Source: Hippopus hippopus (lineage: Eukaryota; Mollusca; Bivalvia; Cardiida; Cardiidae). Taken from it: DNA of 64,000 nucleotides. Shown piece after piece: positions 55,290 to 64,000 of the stretch. Position 1 is the stretch's first letter. Each line of letters begins with the position of its first letter. The notes under the pieces were generated by a model, which saw only the letters and a program-made list of their open reading frames with translations, was not told where the DNA came from and searched no databases. The stretch spans positions 16,852,999 to 16,916,998 of the forward strand of contig OX328100.1 in NCBI GenBank assembly GCA_946811185.2, given 5' to 3'. The position numbers were made by a program, and so were the translations under genes.

Positions 55290-55992
55290 ATGCCATGTTT
55301 AGCAGCTGTAGCATGTTCACTATCACTGCAAATTTATGTAACATTACGCTTTGTTGCCTGAAGTAGCCATTGATCCATAAACAGTTTTGAGTTACAGTGT
55401 GATAAAGGCTTTGAAACAATGTAGGCCATACACCTTACAGTAAAATTTTACCACAGTAAGCAAACTTTTGGTCTTATAATTGTTACCTGACTTTTGAGAA
55501 TAGGGTAACATTTTGTCAGAGCAATTTTTTTCTCATGATGCTAAAATGTAAAGTTTAGATTTTTGCAAAGATTGAAATTTTTGTCAATGGTGAAATGATA
55601 AAAAAGTCATGAAGGATGATGAAATGTGAAAAATCTTACCAAAGGGTCTCTCATTTTCCATCTTTTTGAGTGCAGCTGAGCAGAATATGGCTTCAAAAGA
55701 AGCTGCTTACACCAACTGATGGAGCAAAATAACGAGTGTGTCAAAACCTATGAGCATCAAACGGTTGATCCTTTTAGAATATCTTTTGAAATGTACTTTG
55801 GCACAGCCTGTTTTTGTTCATCCACAGAGTTTTTCAAGGGGAATCTCATACATACAAATTCAAGTAATGTCTTTCATGAGGCATATTTTCTGGCAGCAGA
55901 ATTATGACAAAAAAAGCCTCCTTCCTCAGGGGTGCTTATAAGTTGGAATTGTGTGGTAAAGGATTGCACAAATGAATTTATCTATATTTGCA
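55290..55992. other. Upstream region of DYNC2H1; H1 end fragment
   Basis: 55910-55968 has the H1 end (CTTCCTCAGGGGTGCTTATA, TTGTGTGGTAAAGGATT). The sequence TCTATATTTGCAG at 55981-55993 looks like a splice acceptor for a 5' UTR exon. Confidence 0.45.
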
Positions 55993-56016
55993 GGTAGTTC
56001 TCACTGTTGAAAAAAC

Positions 56017-56214
56017 ATGTCGGGAGATTCTCGAAAGCAGTTTATCTTGGCAACAACTGGGAATTATTTTGCAATTCCTGTAACAGATGCTGCTTTTGCA
56101 AAACAAGCAGACTCAACTGCCTTAAACAGTTTCCTAGATGATGGAAATACCAATATTCTTGCTGGTAGACTAGATCCAAGAAGCAGGACCAAGAATGTAA
56201 TATTTTCAGATAAG
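56017..56214 (+). CDS. DYNC2H1: DYNC2H1 exon 1: cytoplasmic dynein-2 heavy chain, N-terminus
   Basis: Codes for residues 1-66 of the heavy chain of dynein-2, the motor that carries intraflagellar transport trains back from the ciliary tip. The start is the first ATG after an in-frame TGA at 56008. The peptide contains LATTGNYFAIP and SFLDDGN, which resemble the N-terminus of vertebrate DYNC2H1. The exon ends at AAG followed by gtaaat, in phase 0. A likely 5' UTR acceptor lies 24 bases upstream. The whole gene should encode about 4,300 residues, so only about a tenth is here. The window contains no motor domain, which lies downstream. Confidence 0.93.
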
Positions 56215-57330
56215 GTAAATTAAACCTTTGAGTATAAAATATACCCATTGGTCATTTTCATTGTAGAAGAAAGATCCAAATAAGAGCAATTTTACAGTTG
56301 TTATTTTCAAAAATGTCACAGCCAAGCAAACAATTCAGACCAACGTTCTTACTGCTAATTTTAAGCATTCTGATCTTGATCTACCTTTTACAGCAATGGC
56401 AACCAAACCTGTTAAAGGCACTCCAAGTGTGAAGACTTTGGTTATGTTTATGTTCAAGTAAATGTGGCTCTTACTGTAGGATTTGTCTTTAAAGGTGCTG
56501 GAAAGTAAGGAAATGCTTGTTTCTCTGTCCAATTATTTCAAAAGCCGTTTTTCTTATGGTCTTTTCAGAATTGTTTCGTTAAGGTTTTACCCTTTACCAA
56601 ACAGCAAAATTTCAGACTTCTCCAAATTGAAAGCAGTGGCAGACAAGAAAGTAATGTTACTCAAATTGTTGGATTTATCCCTAAAAGGATAGAAAACTGC
56701 AGGGAAAATGACAAGATGCTGGTTTCCAGCATTTTCTCCTATTCCCACACTATTTTCCAAAAGCAGGGACTTTTAAGCTTAGGCTTGTTTAGTAGAGGTT
56801 CAAAACAAATTTTGATTATTCAGTCACATTATCCTGCAAATGCTTCCAATTTGGACCAGTCTAAAATTTTGTCGTTTGGTAAAGAGTTAATACAGTTTTG
56901 ATGTAGATACAATACAACTATAATGATAAAAAAGGCAGTTTTGATTGTATTTACAATAAACAATGAATATTTACAAGGTATTAGTAGTGATTAAAAAAAA
57001 AAGAAGAAGAATATTGCAGTTAACTTGTTACTGTACAAGGATAGTGATTAAAAAAAGAAGAAGAATATTGCAGTTAACTCGTTACTGCACAAAGATGACC
57101 TTTAAAACCCCTGAAGTTGATAAATTTGGGAACAACTTCACAACTTGTGAAGAAATAAACCATTGAATGTAACAAGTTATTGCTCTTTTTCTCACAATGT
57201 TTTAACAGAAGTCAGATAAGATGTCTGTCCTGGTGTAAATGTAACTGATTGTCTTAGGTCTAAGGCTAGTATGTGATGTAATGAGTTTAAAATATGGTAT
57301 TCATTAAATTTTGTACATTTTGACGAACAG
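56215..57330 (+). other. DYNC2H1: DYNC2H1 intron 1 with H1 copy and 57-bp tandem repeat
   Basis: A complete H1 lies at 56586-56889 (start ttACCCTTTACCAAACAGC, end GGTAAAGAGTTAA) with a worn H1 piece just before it. 56987-57099 is a 57-bp unit in two tandem copies (GTGATTAAAAAA...ATTGCAGTTAAC). The splice acceptor is TTTTGACGAACAG. Confidence 0.8.
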
Positions 57331-57477
57331 GTTGAACCCAGTGATAGTAAGGATAGAGTGATTGTGTTCTTTAAAGTGAGACCAGATGTCATTACACCTG
57401 ACAACCTTCTCACCAACATTGTGGTATCTTCTATGCTGGATTCTCCACTCAACACTCTGTATCATGCTATGCAAAAG
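57331..57477 (+). CDS. DYNC2H1: DYNC2H1 exon 2
   Basis: Residues 67-115, phase 0 at both ends. The peptide IVFFKVRPDVITPDNL followed by VVSSMLDSPLNTLY matches the conserved vertebrate segment (VFFKLRPEVIT). Acceptor AACAG before GTTGAA; donor AAAAG then gtattt. Confidence 0.95.
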
Positions 57478-58748
57478 GTATTTTTACTATTTCTTAACAA
57501 ATGTATTTCATGGGTTTTATATGCAACAATTTATTTTTGTAAACGAGAAGTGAAATTAATGGCAACTGAAGACTATAGATGAAAGAATTATCTGAAACTG
57601 CACCACAGCTTAGGTCCGCTAGTTGAGATTATCTTTGATTATGTCATGTTATTTCCATTTTTCTTGCATGAATAATTTGTTTCTATTTATAATAACCATT
57701 TTTACTTCAGCCTGTGGAAAGATTAATAAGTGAGAATCTTCCTATCAAAATCTGAATTCATTTAGATCTGTGAGCACTAAGATGAAAAATTCATTTAGAT
57801 AAAATCCTATCAATGAACTTTTATTGCAACCTTGAGAATTAAGAGGAAATTTGAAACTTGAAGTAGGAACAGATATGCTGCTGGTTTCCATAAGGAAAAA
57901 GATTCTTCATATATCAAATAACCACTAGCAATCTAATAAATACATCTGTATGGATTTATCAGTTTAATTCATATTTCAGTTTTATGTGATCATGTTTTTA
58001 AGGTGACTAGCGTCCAGATATACGGGATTTTACACAAGTGTTAATGTATTTTTATCAAATGAATTGAGTAAAATTATATAATGCAGGCCTTGGTGAGCAT
58101 CATATGTTTTATTCAACAAGTTTGGCAAACCTGATAATACCTAAACATGAATGTGAAATTCCATTTATTACATAAAATGAATGACAGATAAACAAGTATC
58201 CTACAACATGCCTATGAACGATTCACAGGTCTGTCTTTACAGATGTAGTTTGGTTTGAAATGTGTACAGTACATACACTAGAAGATAGCTCTGTGACATT
58301 TAAATCAAAACAGAATGAAACAGCTCATAATCAAAATATTTGCCTAGTTTTGTTGATTTGAAATAAATTTCACTGCATTTTTTGTTGTAATTTAACATGA
58401 GCAGCATAAAACTTTCAACACAGACACATCTTAGCAACAATGACTTCATTTTCCCGCAAAATGGGCATTGGCAAAGTAGCATACTTCCTGTTGGTGCTGT
58501 GCTTGGTTTTGCAGGCTTCACATTCTCATAACTACAAATCAGATAGAACTTGGACCCAAAAAACAATAGTACACACAACGGTGTATTATCAAAAATAAAT
58601 CATGTGTTTTTTACACAGCTAGGGGAGGTTTAATGTGATAGATTATGATTAATATTCAGATGGAAATATGCATTCAACCAAACTGGTTTGTGCAGCTTTT
58701 ACTGCATGAAATTACCTGGAAAAAGTCTGAAGTTATATTTCCCTTTAG
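57478..58748 (+). other. DYNC2H1: DYNC2H1 intron 2
   Basis: AT-rich, with no recognisable repeat or embedded gene. The acceptor is a good pyrimidine tract, TTTCCCTTTAG. Confidence 0.7.
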
Positions 58749-58908
58749 GTATATGCACCTCTTTTGTGTGAGGATGGAAAATGGAGCAAGAATATTGACC
58801 CAAAGCTGCAAAGTTTATTGGGTGAATTGGAGGCAGGTCTTGGGAGTGCTCTTAGAAAGCAGGATCCCTCCTTCAGAGGAAGAGATGGTGGAGAAGAAAA
58901 CCTTGGCA
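58749..58908 (+). CDS. DYNC2H1: DYNC2H1 exon 3
   Basis: Residues 116-168 plus the first base of codon 169. The peptide VYAPLLCEDGKWSKNIDPKL and LLGELEAGLGSALRK match vertebrate dynein-2 (DPKLQNLLSELEAGLG). The donor is GCA followed by gtaagt, leaving phase 1. Confidence 0.95.
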
Positions 58909-60097
58909 GTAAGTGTTTTTCCACTGATTAGTGACTTCCTCCAGCACACATGGGTTTTGAAAAGTGAAGGCTTGTAGAATTGAATTTCTTAAGGATTACG
59001 ACCCCTAACTCATCGGTAAATATTGTGTAACATCGACGTTTTTCGTGAAGGCTATTGGGCCAGTCTCGGCAGCTTCCATCTTTTAATATGAGAGTTAGGG
59101 GCAGTAGACCCACTAACTCGTCTGTAAATATTGTGTAACATTGACGTTTTCGTAAAGGTTATTAGGCCAGTCTCGGCAGCTTCCGTCTTTTAATATGAGA
59201 GTTAGGGGCCATAGACCTTAAAGTAGCAAATAACACATTGAATTTAGTAAGGCGATATCTGGCAAACCATCAGTAAAGAAGACCAACAGAAGTAAGAAGA
59301 AATGATTTTTAATGGTACTTCCTTAATGGGCTTTGTAGCCACTAAAAGGATATTTAGATTTTGTGCCAAAGTTTGTCAAAGACTTATGGGTATGTCACAT
59401 GTCAATAATAAGAATTTGTATTCAAATAGGTATAGTGACGTCATGACTGCTGTTTATACAATATGACATGGGTTGAAACTCTTTGCTATGGGTAAATTTT
59501 CTACATGTCAAAGAACTGTTCTACCTCATAATTTAGTTAGTTGTTTGACAAAATGGATCTTATGGACATTGTAACTGATAATTATGCAATAAAAATAGAC
59601 AGCTGCTATTTGAAAAGCAGTCATCCTGGTATTAACTGCCCGAAATTGCACATATTTACTGGATGTTGCTGAAATGTTTCTATATGATTGCAAATAAAAA
59701 TCTTTTGGCTCTGTGAAAAGTTGGTTTAATGCATTTGCAAAAAGTATCTACACATGTCAGCCTGCATAGTTTGTGCAGGCTGACATGTCTCAAAACTCTT
59801 TGTTATGGGTAAATTTTATGGATGTCAGAGGACCAGTCTACCTTGTGATTCAGTCAGTTGTTTGACATAATTGATTTTATGGATCCAAAATTTTATGATG
59901 ACTTGCTTGGTTAATGCATCATGGAGATGCCAGAGCAATACTCATATCTAGTTGTATTAATCAGTGTTTTACAAGAAATTACGATGCAGCATAAGAATTA
60001 AATAGGCCTCTTTACAGGGATACTCTGATAATTTAAATCAATTGATCAGGCCCTTGTATGTTCAGTTCTTCAAGTTTTATTGTGTTTGAATATGTAG
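58909..60097 (+). other. DYNC2H1: DYNC2H1 intron 3 with tandem duplication and H3 copies
   Basis: 59000-59217 is a 107-bp unit in two copies, each bounded by CCTAACTC and GAGTTAGG. 59320-59450 is a dispersed E-repeat (TTTAGATTTTGTGCCAAAG, also near 32260 and 33540). 59463-59575 is the right half of H3 and 59705-59945 a fuller H3 (CATGTCAGCCTGCATAG with complement). Confidence 0.8.
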
Positions 60098-60358
60098 GTA
60101 TCTTGACTCCAGTAGATGAGTTTGAATTCTGGTCTGACTTGACAAGAGTTGGAAAAGGGGATGCAAGAGAGAGAGCGGAAGTTTTTGTAGACCTCTTTAA
60201 ACCTATATCAAAGGACTATGGAGGACTGGATGCCATGTCTCTACAGGATGCCATGGAAATAGTTGATCTAACCCAGGACACCCTGGATGATGTCTGGAGA
60301 CAAACAGAAGTAGACCCATATCCAGAGAATAGGATGAGACATTTAATGGAAGCTATAG
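60098..60358 (+). CDS. DYNC2H1: DYNC2H1 exon 4
   Basis: Completes codon 169 and encodes residues 170-255, ending with one base of codon 256. ILTPVDEFEFWSDL, VDLTQDTLDDVWRQTE and YPENRMRHLM match the dynein-2 tail (vertebrate ILTPSDEFQFW, VVDDVWRQTE). The tail is where dynein-2 heavy chains dimerise and bind the light intermediate and intermediate chains. Acceptor AATATGTAG; donor ATAG then gtacgt. Confidence 0.96.
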
Positions 60359-60469
60359 GTACGTTTTGAATTGTTACTCAGCATTTTACCCTACTTTTTT
60401 TTTATGCTCAATTTCACAAATATTCTAGGATAATGAGAAAGTATATTATAGTCAGTTTAGTTTAAACAT

Positions 60470-60677
60470 GTTTATTTTACATCGATTGAGAAACAAGTTC
60501 ATACAGCTTATACTACCTAATCTCTCTCGATTCTGCTTCCTGGGAACTACACCAGTACTCATGCCGAATGTGTGGGCCAATGAAGATTCCCAAAGTTGAC
60601 ACCCGCTCCCGGGTATCGAACTCGGGACTCTCCGGTTACGAGGTAGACGCTCTACCTCACAACCACGGACACCAGTT
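60470..60677 (-). mobile_element. SINE with tRNA-Thr-like head
   Basis: On the minus strand the head includes GAGGTAGAGCGTCTACCTCG and GTCCCGAGTTCGATACCCGG, where a T-arm-like stem pairs four of five positions. It is inside an intron and is not a real tRNA gene because its acceptor stem does not pair. Confidence 0.75.
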
Positions 60678-61477
60678 TGTGGACCCCGGCTGTCATATTT
60701 TCTTTCTGTGATTTTTAAAGATCTGCTTCATCCTTTATGGATGATTCTATCTCTATGTTGATCTGCATCATTTTCAACAGTATATCAGTTGTGTTTTAAG
60801 AGCCAGTGCACCTATAAATATGTACCTTGTGTTTTTTTTACCACTTCTATGCTCAACACTCTTTACAACACACTGGGTGCTTTCCCAGGTAAGCAACATC
60901 CAATCTACAACAGCATTGAGCAGTGTTCCCACTCGCACAAATTATTGTGTAAATCATGTTACAGAATTAAAATAAATGTGACAAATACTGGTTACATGCG
61001 AGACCTCAAGTAAGAAAATACATGGACAAAATAGGCCATTATCCGCTTAACTTGTGTAAAATGACAGGTTTTGAAGTAATTTGTAATCCTTATTGACAAA
61101 TTTGTTTCAAATCATGCGGGAATACCTATCCAGAAATTAACAGACGTGAAGAATTGATCACTGCAAAAAACACGGAAACCCATGACACAACAAAATGTCT
61201 TCTTGACATTGTCCGATCAGTCACTTCAGACTGCCTTTTCAGCTTTTTAATGACTTCAAGCTGTACATTTACATAGATACCTTAATATAACAGACTTTTT
61301 TGCTGCAAATCATCAATATGGATTGCTTTACCTCTGTTTGGGAACCATTATTGTCATACCGTCTAATATGAAATCTTACCCCCAGATTTTCTGCCCAGGG
61401 GGTAAGTGTACCCTTAAAATACAAAGCTAATGGGAACACTGTTTGAGAGAAGATCAGTCTTATTCATATTAATAGCA

Positions 61478-61717
61478 TTAACCCTTTGCCACATGATCCC
61501 GCGTTCTAAGGATCCTGAGTAAGGAGGCTTTTAAGGAGGCTTTTTAAAAACAAGGTGAGAAAAGAAGAAAATGCTGGTAACCAGCATTTTCTTTTTTTCC
61601 CACATTGTTTTCTACCCTTTTAAAGGCAATTTTCACCATTTGATACATTTAATTTGTTGTCTGCAATTGCCTTGGATTTGGACAAGTCCAAAATTCAGTT
61701 GCTTGGTAAAGAGTTAA
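61478..61717 (-). mobile_element. H1 copy in DYNC2H1 intron 4
   Basis: TTAACCCTTTGCCACATGAT to GGTAAAGAGTTAA. Core GAAAATGCTGGTAACCAGC. A 14-base AAGGAGGCTTTT duplication lies left of the stem. Confidence 0.88.
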
Positions 61718-61841
61718 TCCTCAGAATGAGCATGGTCACTTGGGGATTTGAACCCTCAGCTCCAGGAATACTGGGATGTAACCATTGAGATTCTTGAATT
61801 CAGCTCAGGTATGATTGTTTGAATTTGTGTTTGTATTGCAG

Positions 61842-62074
61842 CTGGATCTTTAGGAAGATATGTCCAAAGAAAGCTTGCAGAGGAAAACCTTTGGGATGGT
61901 CAGTTTGGTCAAATCAAGGAATCCTTGAGGACAGGTGTGTCCATTTGTGAACGCTGGGTTGGTAGCTGTGAGACCCTGACAGTCCAGTTTTGGAAACGGT
62001 ACAATCTTCACCCATGGAAGGGTGAGAAATGTTCACCTGAGGGCCTGAAAAAACTAGCTGCTAGGCTTGAAGAG
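61842..62074 (+). CDS. DYNC2H1: DYNC2H1 exon 5
   Basis: Completes codon 256 and encodes residues 257-333. AGSLGRYVQRKLAEENLWDG and HPWKGEKCSPEGLKKLAARL correspond to vertebrate dynein-2 (SFGRFVQKKL, HPWKNEKYFPETL). The donor after GAAGAG is gtaaat, phase 0. Confidence 0.95.
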
Positions 62075-62942
62075 GTAAATATACATGTATCAGAATTGAC
62101 TACACAGGGCATGGCTCGTGTAATTGATAGTTTTCTTAATTCTTTAGCAAATGACAAACTTTTAGACCTGTTCAATTTAAAAGTAGTAGCAGATGACAAA
62201 AGATGTATCTCAGTAGATAGAAAAAGTCTTTGAAAGGGGAAAAACATTGTGTGAAAAGGAGAAAATGCTGGTTACCAGTATTTTTTCCTTTTCAAACAAT
62301 GTTTTGAAATGTCTTCTTCCTAAGGGTCTTTGGAAATACAGGATTGATAGATAAAGAATAAAAAGAATTGACAGCATTCTACATTTTGCAGATGACAGAT
62401 AAACTATGGCTCAATATTGAAACCTGGTTATGGAAGGTAAATAATATTGTGGGAAAAGAAGAAATTGCTGGTAACCAGCATTTTCTTCTATACCCACAGT
62501 GTTTCTAAAAGCCTTCTTGGTCAGAATGTTAGCTATTGGGACTGTATAGCCAAGGCTTAAAACAAATTTGAGGCAGACTACATTTAGAAATGTTTTTGTG
62601 AAATATTGATAAATCTATAATTATTAAAGCTTCATAGGCATATACACTTGAACATAATTATTCTAACAAAAACTGGATTCTTTTTTATGATGTTTTTAAA
62701 AGCAGTATGTTGCAAAGTGAAAACTTTTTCTGGTTGTGATGCTGGTTGTGATGTAATACTTGATAAATACATGTTTTGAACTTGTGCCTAGGGATTGCTA
62801 ATAAATTTGCTTTTTAAATTTTAAATAGCTTTAAATCTGGAGGCGTAAAACAGAGCAGATTTGAAAATGTCCAGGAAAATCATCATCACCTGAAAATGAT
62901 CAGATACTGAAAAATTGAATTTCGAGACTTTTTTTTTTTTAG
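62075..62942 (+). other. DYNC2H1: DYNC2H1 intron 5 with two H1 copies
   Basis: 62132-62361 is an H1 (core GAAAATGCTGGTTACCAGT) beginning only 58 bases after the donor. 62370-62565 is a second, end-worn H1 (GAAATTGCTGGTAACCAGC). The acceptor is a long T run ending TTTAG. Confidence 0.8.
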
Positions 62943-63191
62943 ATTTTGAATCTTAGGATAGTGCATGACCAACAGCTTAGACTGATGACTTCACAAGAGC
63001 AGAAAGAACTAAGAGTTGAGGAAGCTTTCAGTCCATTCATGGGTCTCAATCCCCTACAGTATAACCCCTATACACAGCCCCTGTGGGCTGCAGCTGTCAG
63101 TCAGTATGAGAGAATTATGGAACCAGCGGAACAGAAGACTGTTGCCAAACTGAGAACACAGTTCAGAGCTTTAGAAGGTTACCCAGAGCAG
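62943..63191 (+). CDS. DYNC2H1: DYNC2H1 exon 6
   Basis: Residues 334-416, phase 0 at both ends. NPYTQPLWAAAVSQYE and PAEQKTVAKL are among the most conserved blocks of the tail (vertebrate NPYTEPLWKAAVSQYE). Donor GAGCAG then gtatga. Confidence 0.97.
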
Positions 63192-63735
63192 GTATGAGAA
63201 TTGTGAAAAATGTAAAATCTTTCTTATATTAATCCTTTACCAGACGACCAAATTCTAGACTCTTCCCTTCTGTAAGCATTTTGCAGATGACATATAGAGA
63301 ATGGCTCAAATCAAAGGATTTCTGTTTGATAGACTAGAAAACATTGTAGGAAAAGAATATGTGCAACAACATTGTCGGTTAGGATTAAAATAGCTGATAA
63401 TGAACCATTTATACTGTTGCCATAATTTTATGATTTTCAAAGAAGGTCCGTAGTAAGATGAGAAAACTTGTCTCTTGGCAGTAACACCATTCATAAAAAT
63501 CTCATTTATCAGGTATCTAAAGTGTCTGTGTTTTGTAAGGTTATGTAAAGAAATGGTCTGCTGATCTATTGGCTGTAAGAGGATCATTGCTAATGCTTGA
63601 TGTTATTTTTTTTAAAATAAGTTATATACAAGTTTGATCATACTAGTCTCGTTGTTAAGTCTTTTATAAGCTTTGTTAAATTTACTTGTTATTTTTACGC
63701 AGAAGTTGTATTCTGTGATATATATCTAATTTTAG
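63192..63735 (+). other. DYNC2H1: DYNC2H1 intron 6 with a half H1
   Basis: 63228-63355 contains the left half of H1 (AATCCTTTACCAGACGACC to ACATTGTAGGAAAAG), stopping before the apex. Acceptor CTAATTTTAG. Confidence 0.75.
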
Positions 63736-63809
63736 CTGCTGCGAGAGTTCCAGAGATATAAACAACTGATCAAAAGGGAGAGTATCAGTAAGGAGATGGT
63801 ATCTGAAAG
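63736..63809 (+). CDS. DYNC2H1: DYNC2H1 exon 7
   Basis: Residues 417-440 plus two bases of an Arg codon. LLREFQRYKQLIKRESISKE matches vertebrate FLKYKELVKRPTISKE. Donor GAAAG then gtattt, phase 2. The next exon is beyond the window. Confidence 0.92.
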
Positions 63810-64000
63810 GTATTTAGATATGTTTTTCTCTGACATACATGAGTATATCATCATCTGAAATCTTTTATTCTTTTCTAGGAGAGTCTTTCTTTGAATTTTA
63901 TCAGGTAATAAGCATTCTGACAGTAGGCTTATATTGTAGCTTCAATTTAGTAAAAATCCTAGAATGCTTTGACGTCATATTATTATCATGTGGTAGTCTG
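63810..64000 (+). other. DYNC2H1: DYNC2H1 intron 7, start only
   Basis: No acceptor with continuing dynein-like coding sequence is visible before the window edge. Confidence 0.7.

Larger units (their letters stand above)
60359..61841 (+). other. DYNC2H1: DYNC2H1 intron 4 with two SINEs and an H1
   Basis: 60470-60677 (minus) is a tRNA-derived SINE whose head carries the A box region GTAGAGCG, an anticodon-like CGT and B box GAGTTCGATAC, thus tRNA-Thr-like. 60764-60884 is a SINE-A fragment. 61478-61717 is a full H1 (TTAACCCTTTGCCACATGAT to GGTAAAGAGTTAA). The acceptor is TTTGTATTGCAG. Confidence 0.82.

Noticed and set aside
58645..58977. 110-codon open frame spanning DYNC2H1 exon 3
   Set aside because: It is a different frame from the dynein-like one. 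The dynein frame gives conserved peptide with proper splice sites.
60600..60677. Possible tRNA-Thr gene on the minus strand
   Set aside because: Only the T arm pairs well. It is a SINE head inside an intron.

Overview
This is a eukaryotic, animal-type window: AT-rich, with only one recognisable protein-coding gene, which is split by GT-AG introns, in a dense field of transposable elements. The repeat types (hairpin MITEs, tRNA-derived SINEs with CAAT/ATTG tails, a miniature LTR element, mariner and Tc1 remnants) suggest a marine or freshwater invertebrate, most likely a heterodont bivalve mollusc. That assignment is inference from remembered repeat style, not a database match.

The gene is the 5' part of DYNC2H1, the cytoplasmic dynein-2 (intraflagellar transport) heavy chain, on the + strand. 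Seven coding exons between 56017 and 63809 join in phase and encode about the first 440 residues of the N-terminal tail. The gene runs off the right edge. Its introns hold several copies of the same repeats that fill the rest of the window.

Layout. 0-4.6 kb: SINEs and a dead mariner whose transposase is split by a 544-bp miniature LTR retrotransposon (TRIM) with tRNA-like Pol III boxes in its LTRs. 4.6-9.6 kb: a 5-kb foldback element with near-identical inverted arms, carrying nuclear-receptor-like half sites and enclosing a Tc1-like transposase remnant. 9.6-16.7 kb: a 160-bp palindrome built on ACGTGCGCACGT, 11-bp minisatellites, a 99-bp palindrome, and hairpin families H2, H3 and H4. 17-56 kb: a long stretch dominated by one hairpin MITE family (called H1 here), roughly 60 full or partial copies by eye, often nested with SINEs and with other hairpin families. 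48-49.3 kb: an inverted, tandemly repeated minisatellite. 56-63.8 kb: DYNC2H1.

The most notable signal is H1. It is about 205-235 bp long, with ends of the form TTAA-CYCTTTACCAAAC and a nearly perfect central hairpin. Nested insertions inside other repeats show that it duplicates TTAA, as piggyBac-type transposons do. At least two other TTAA-flanked families (H2 and a 542-bp element at 33.4 kb) share this hallmark. No autonomous partner is present here. Repeat family names H1-H4, SINE-A/B/C/D/E, D-repeat and E-repeat are labels invented for this window.
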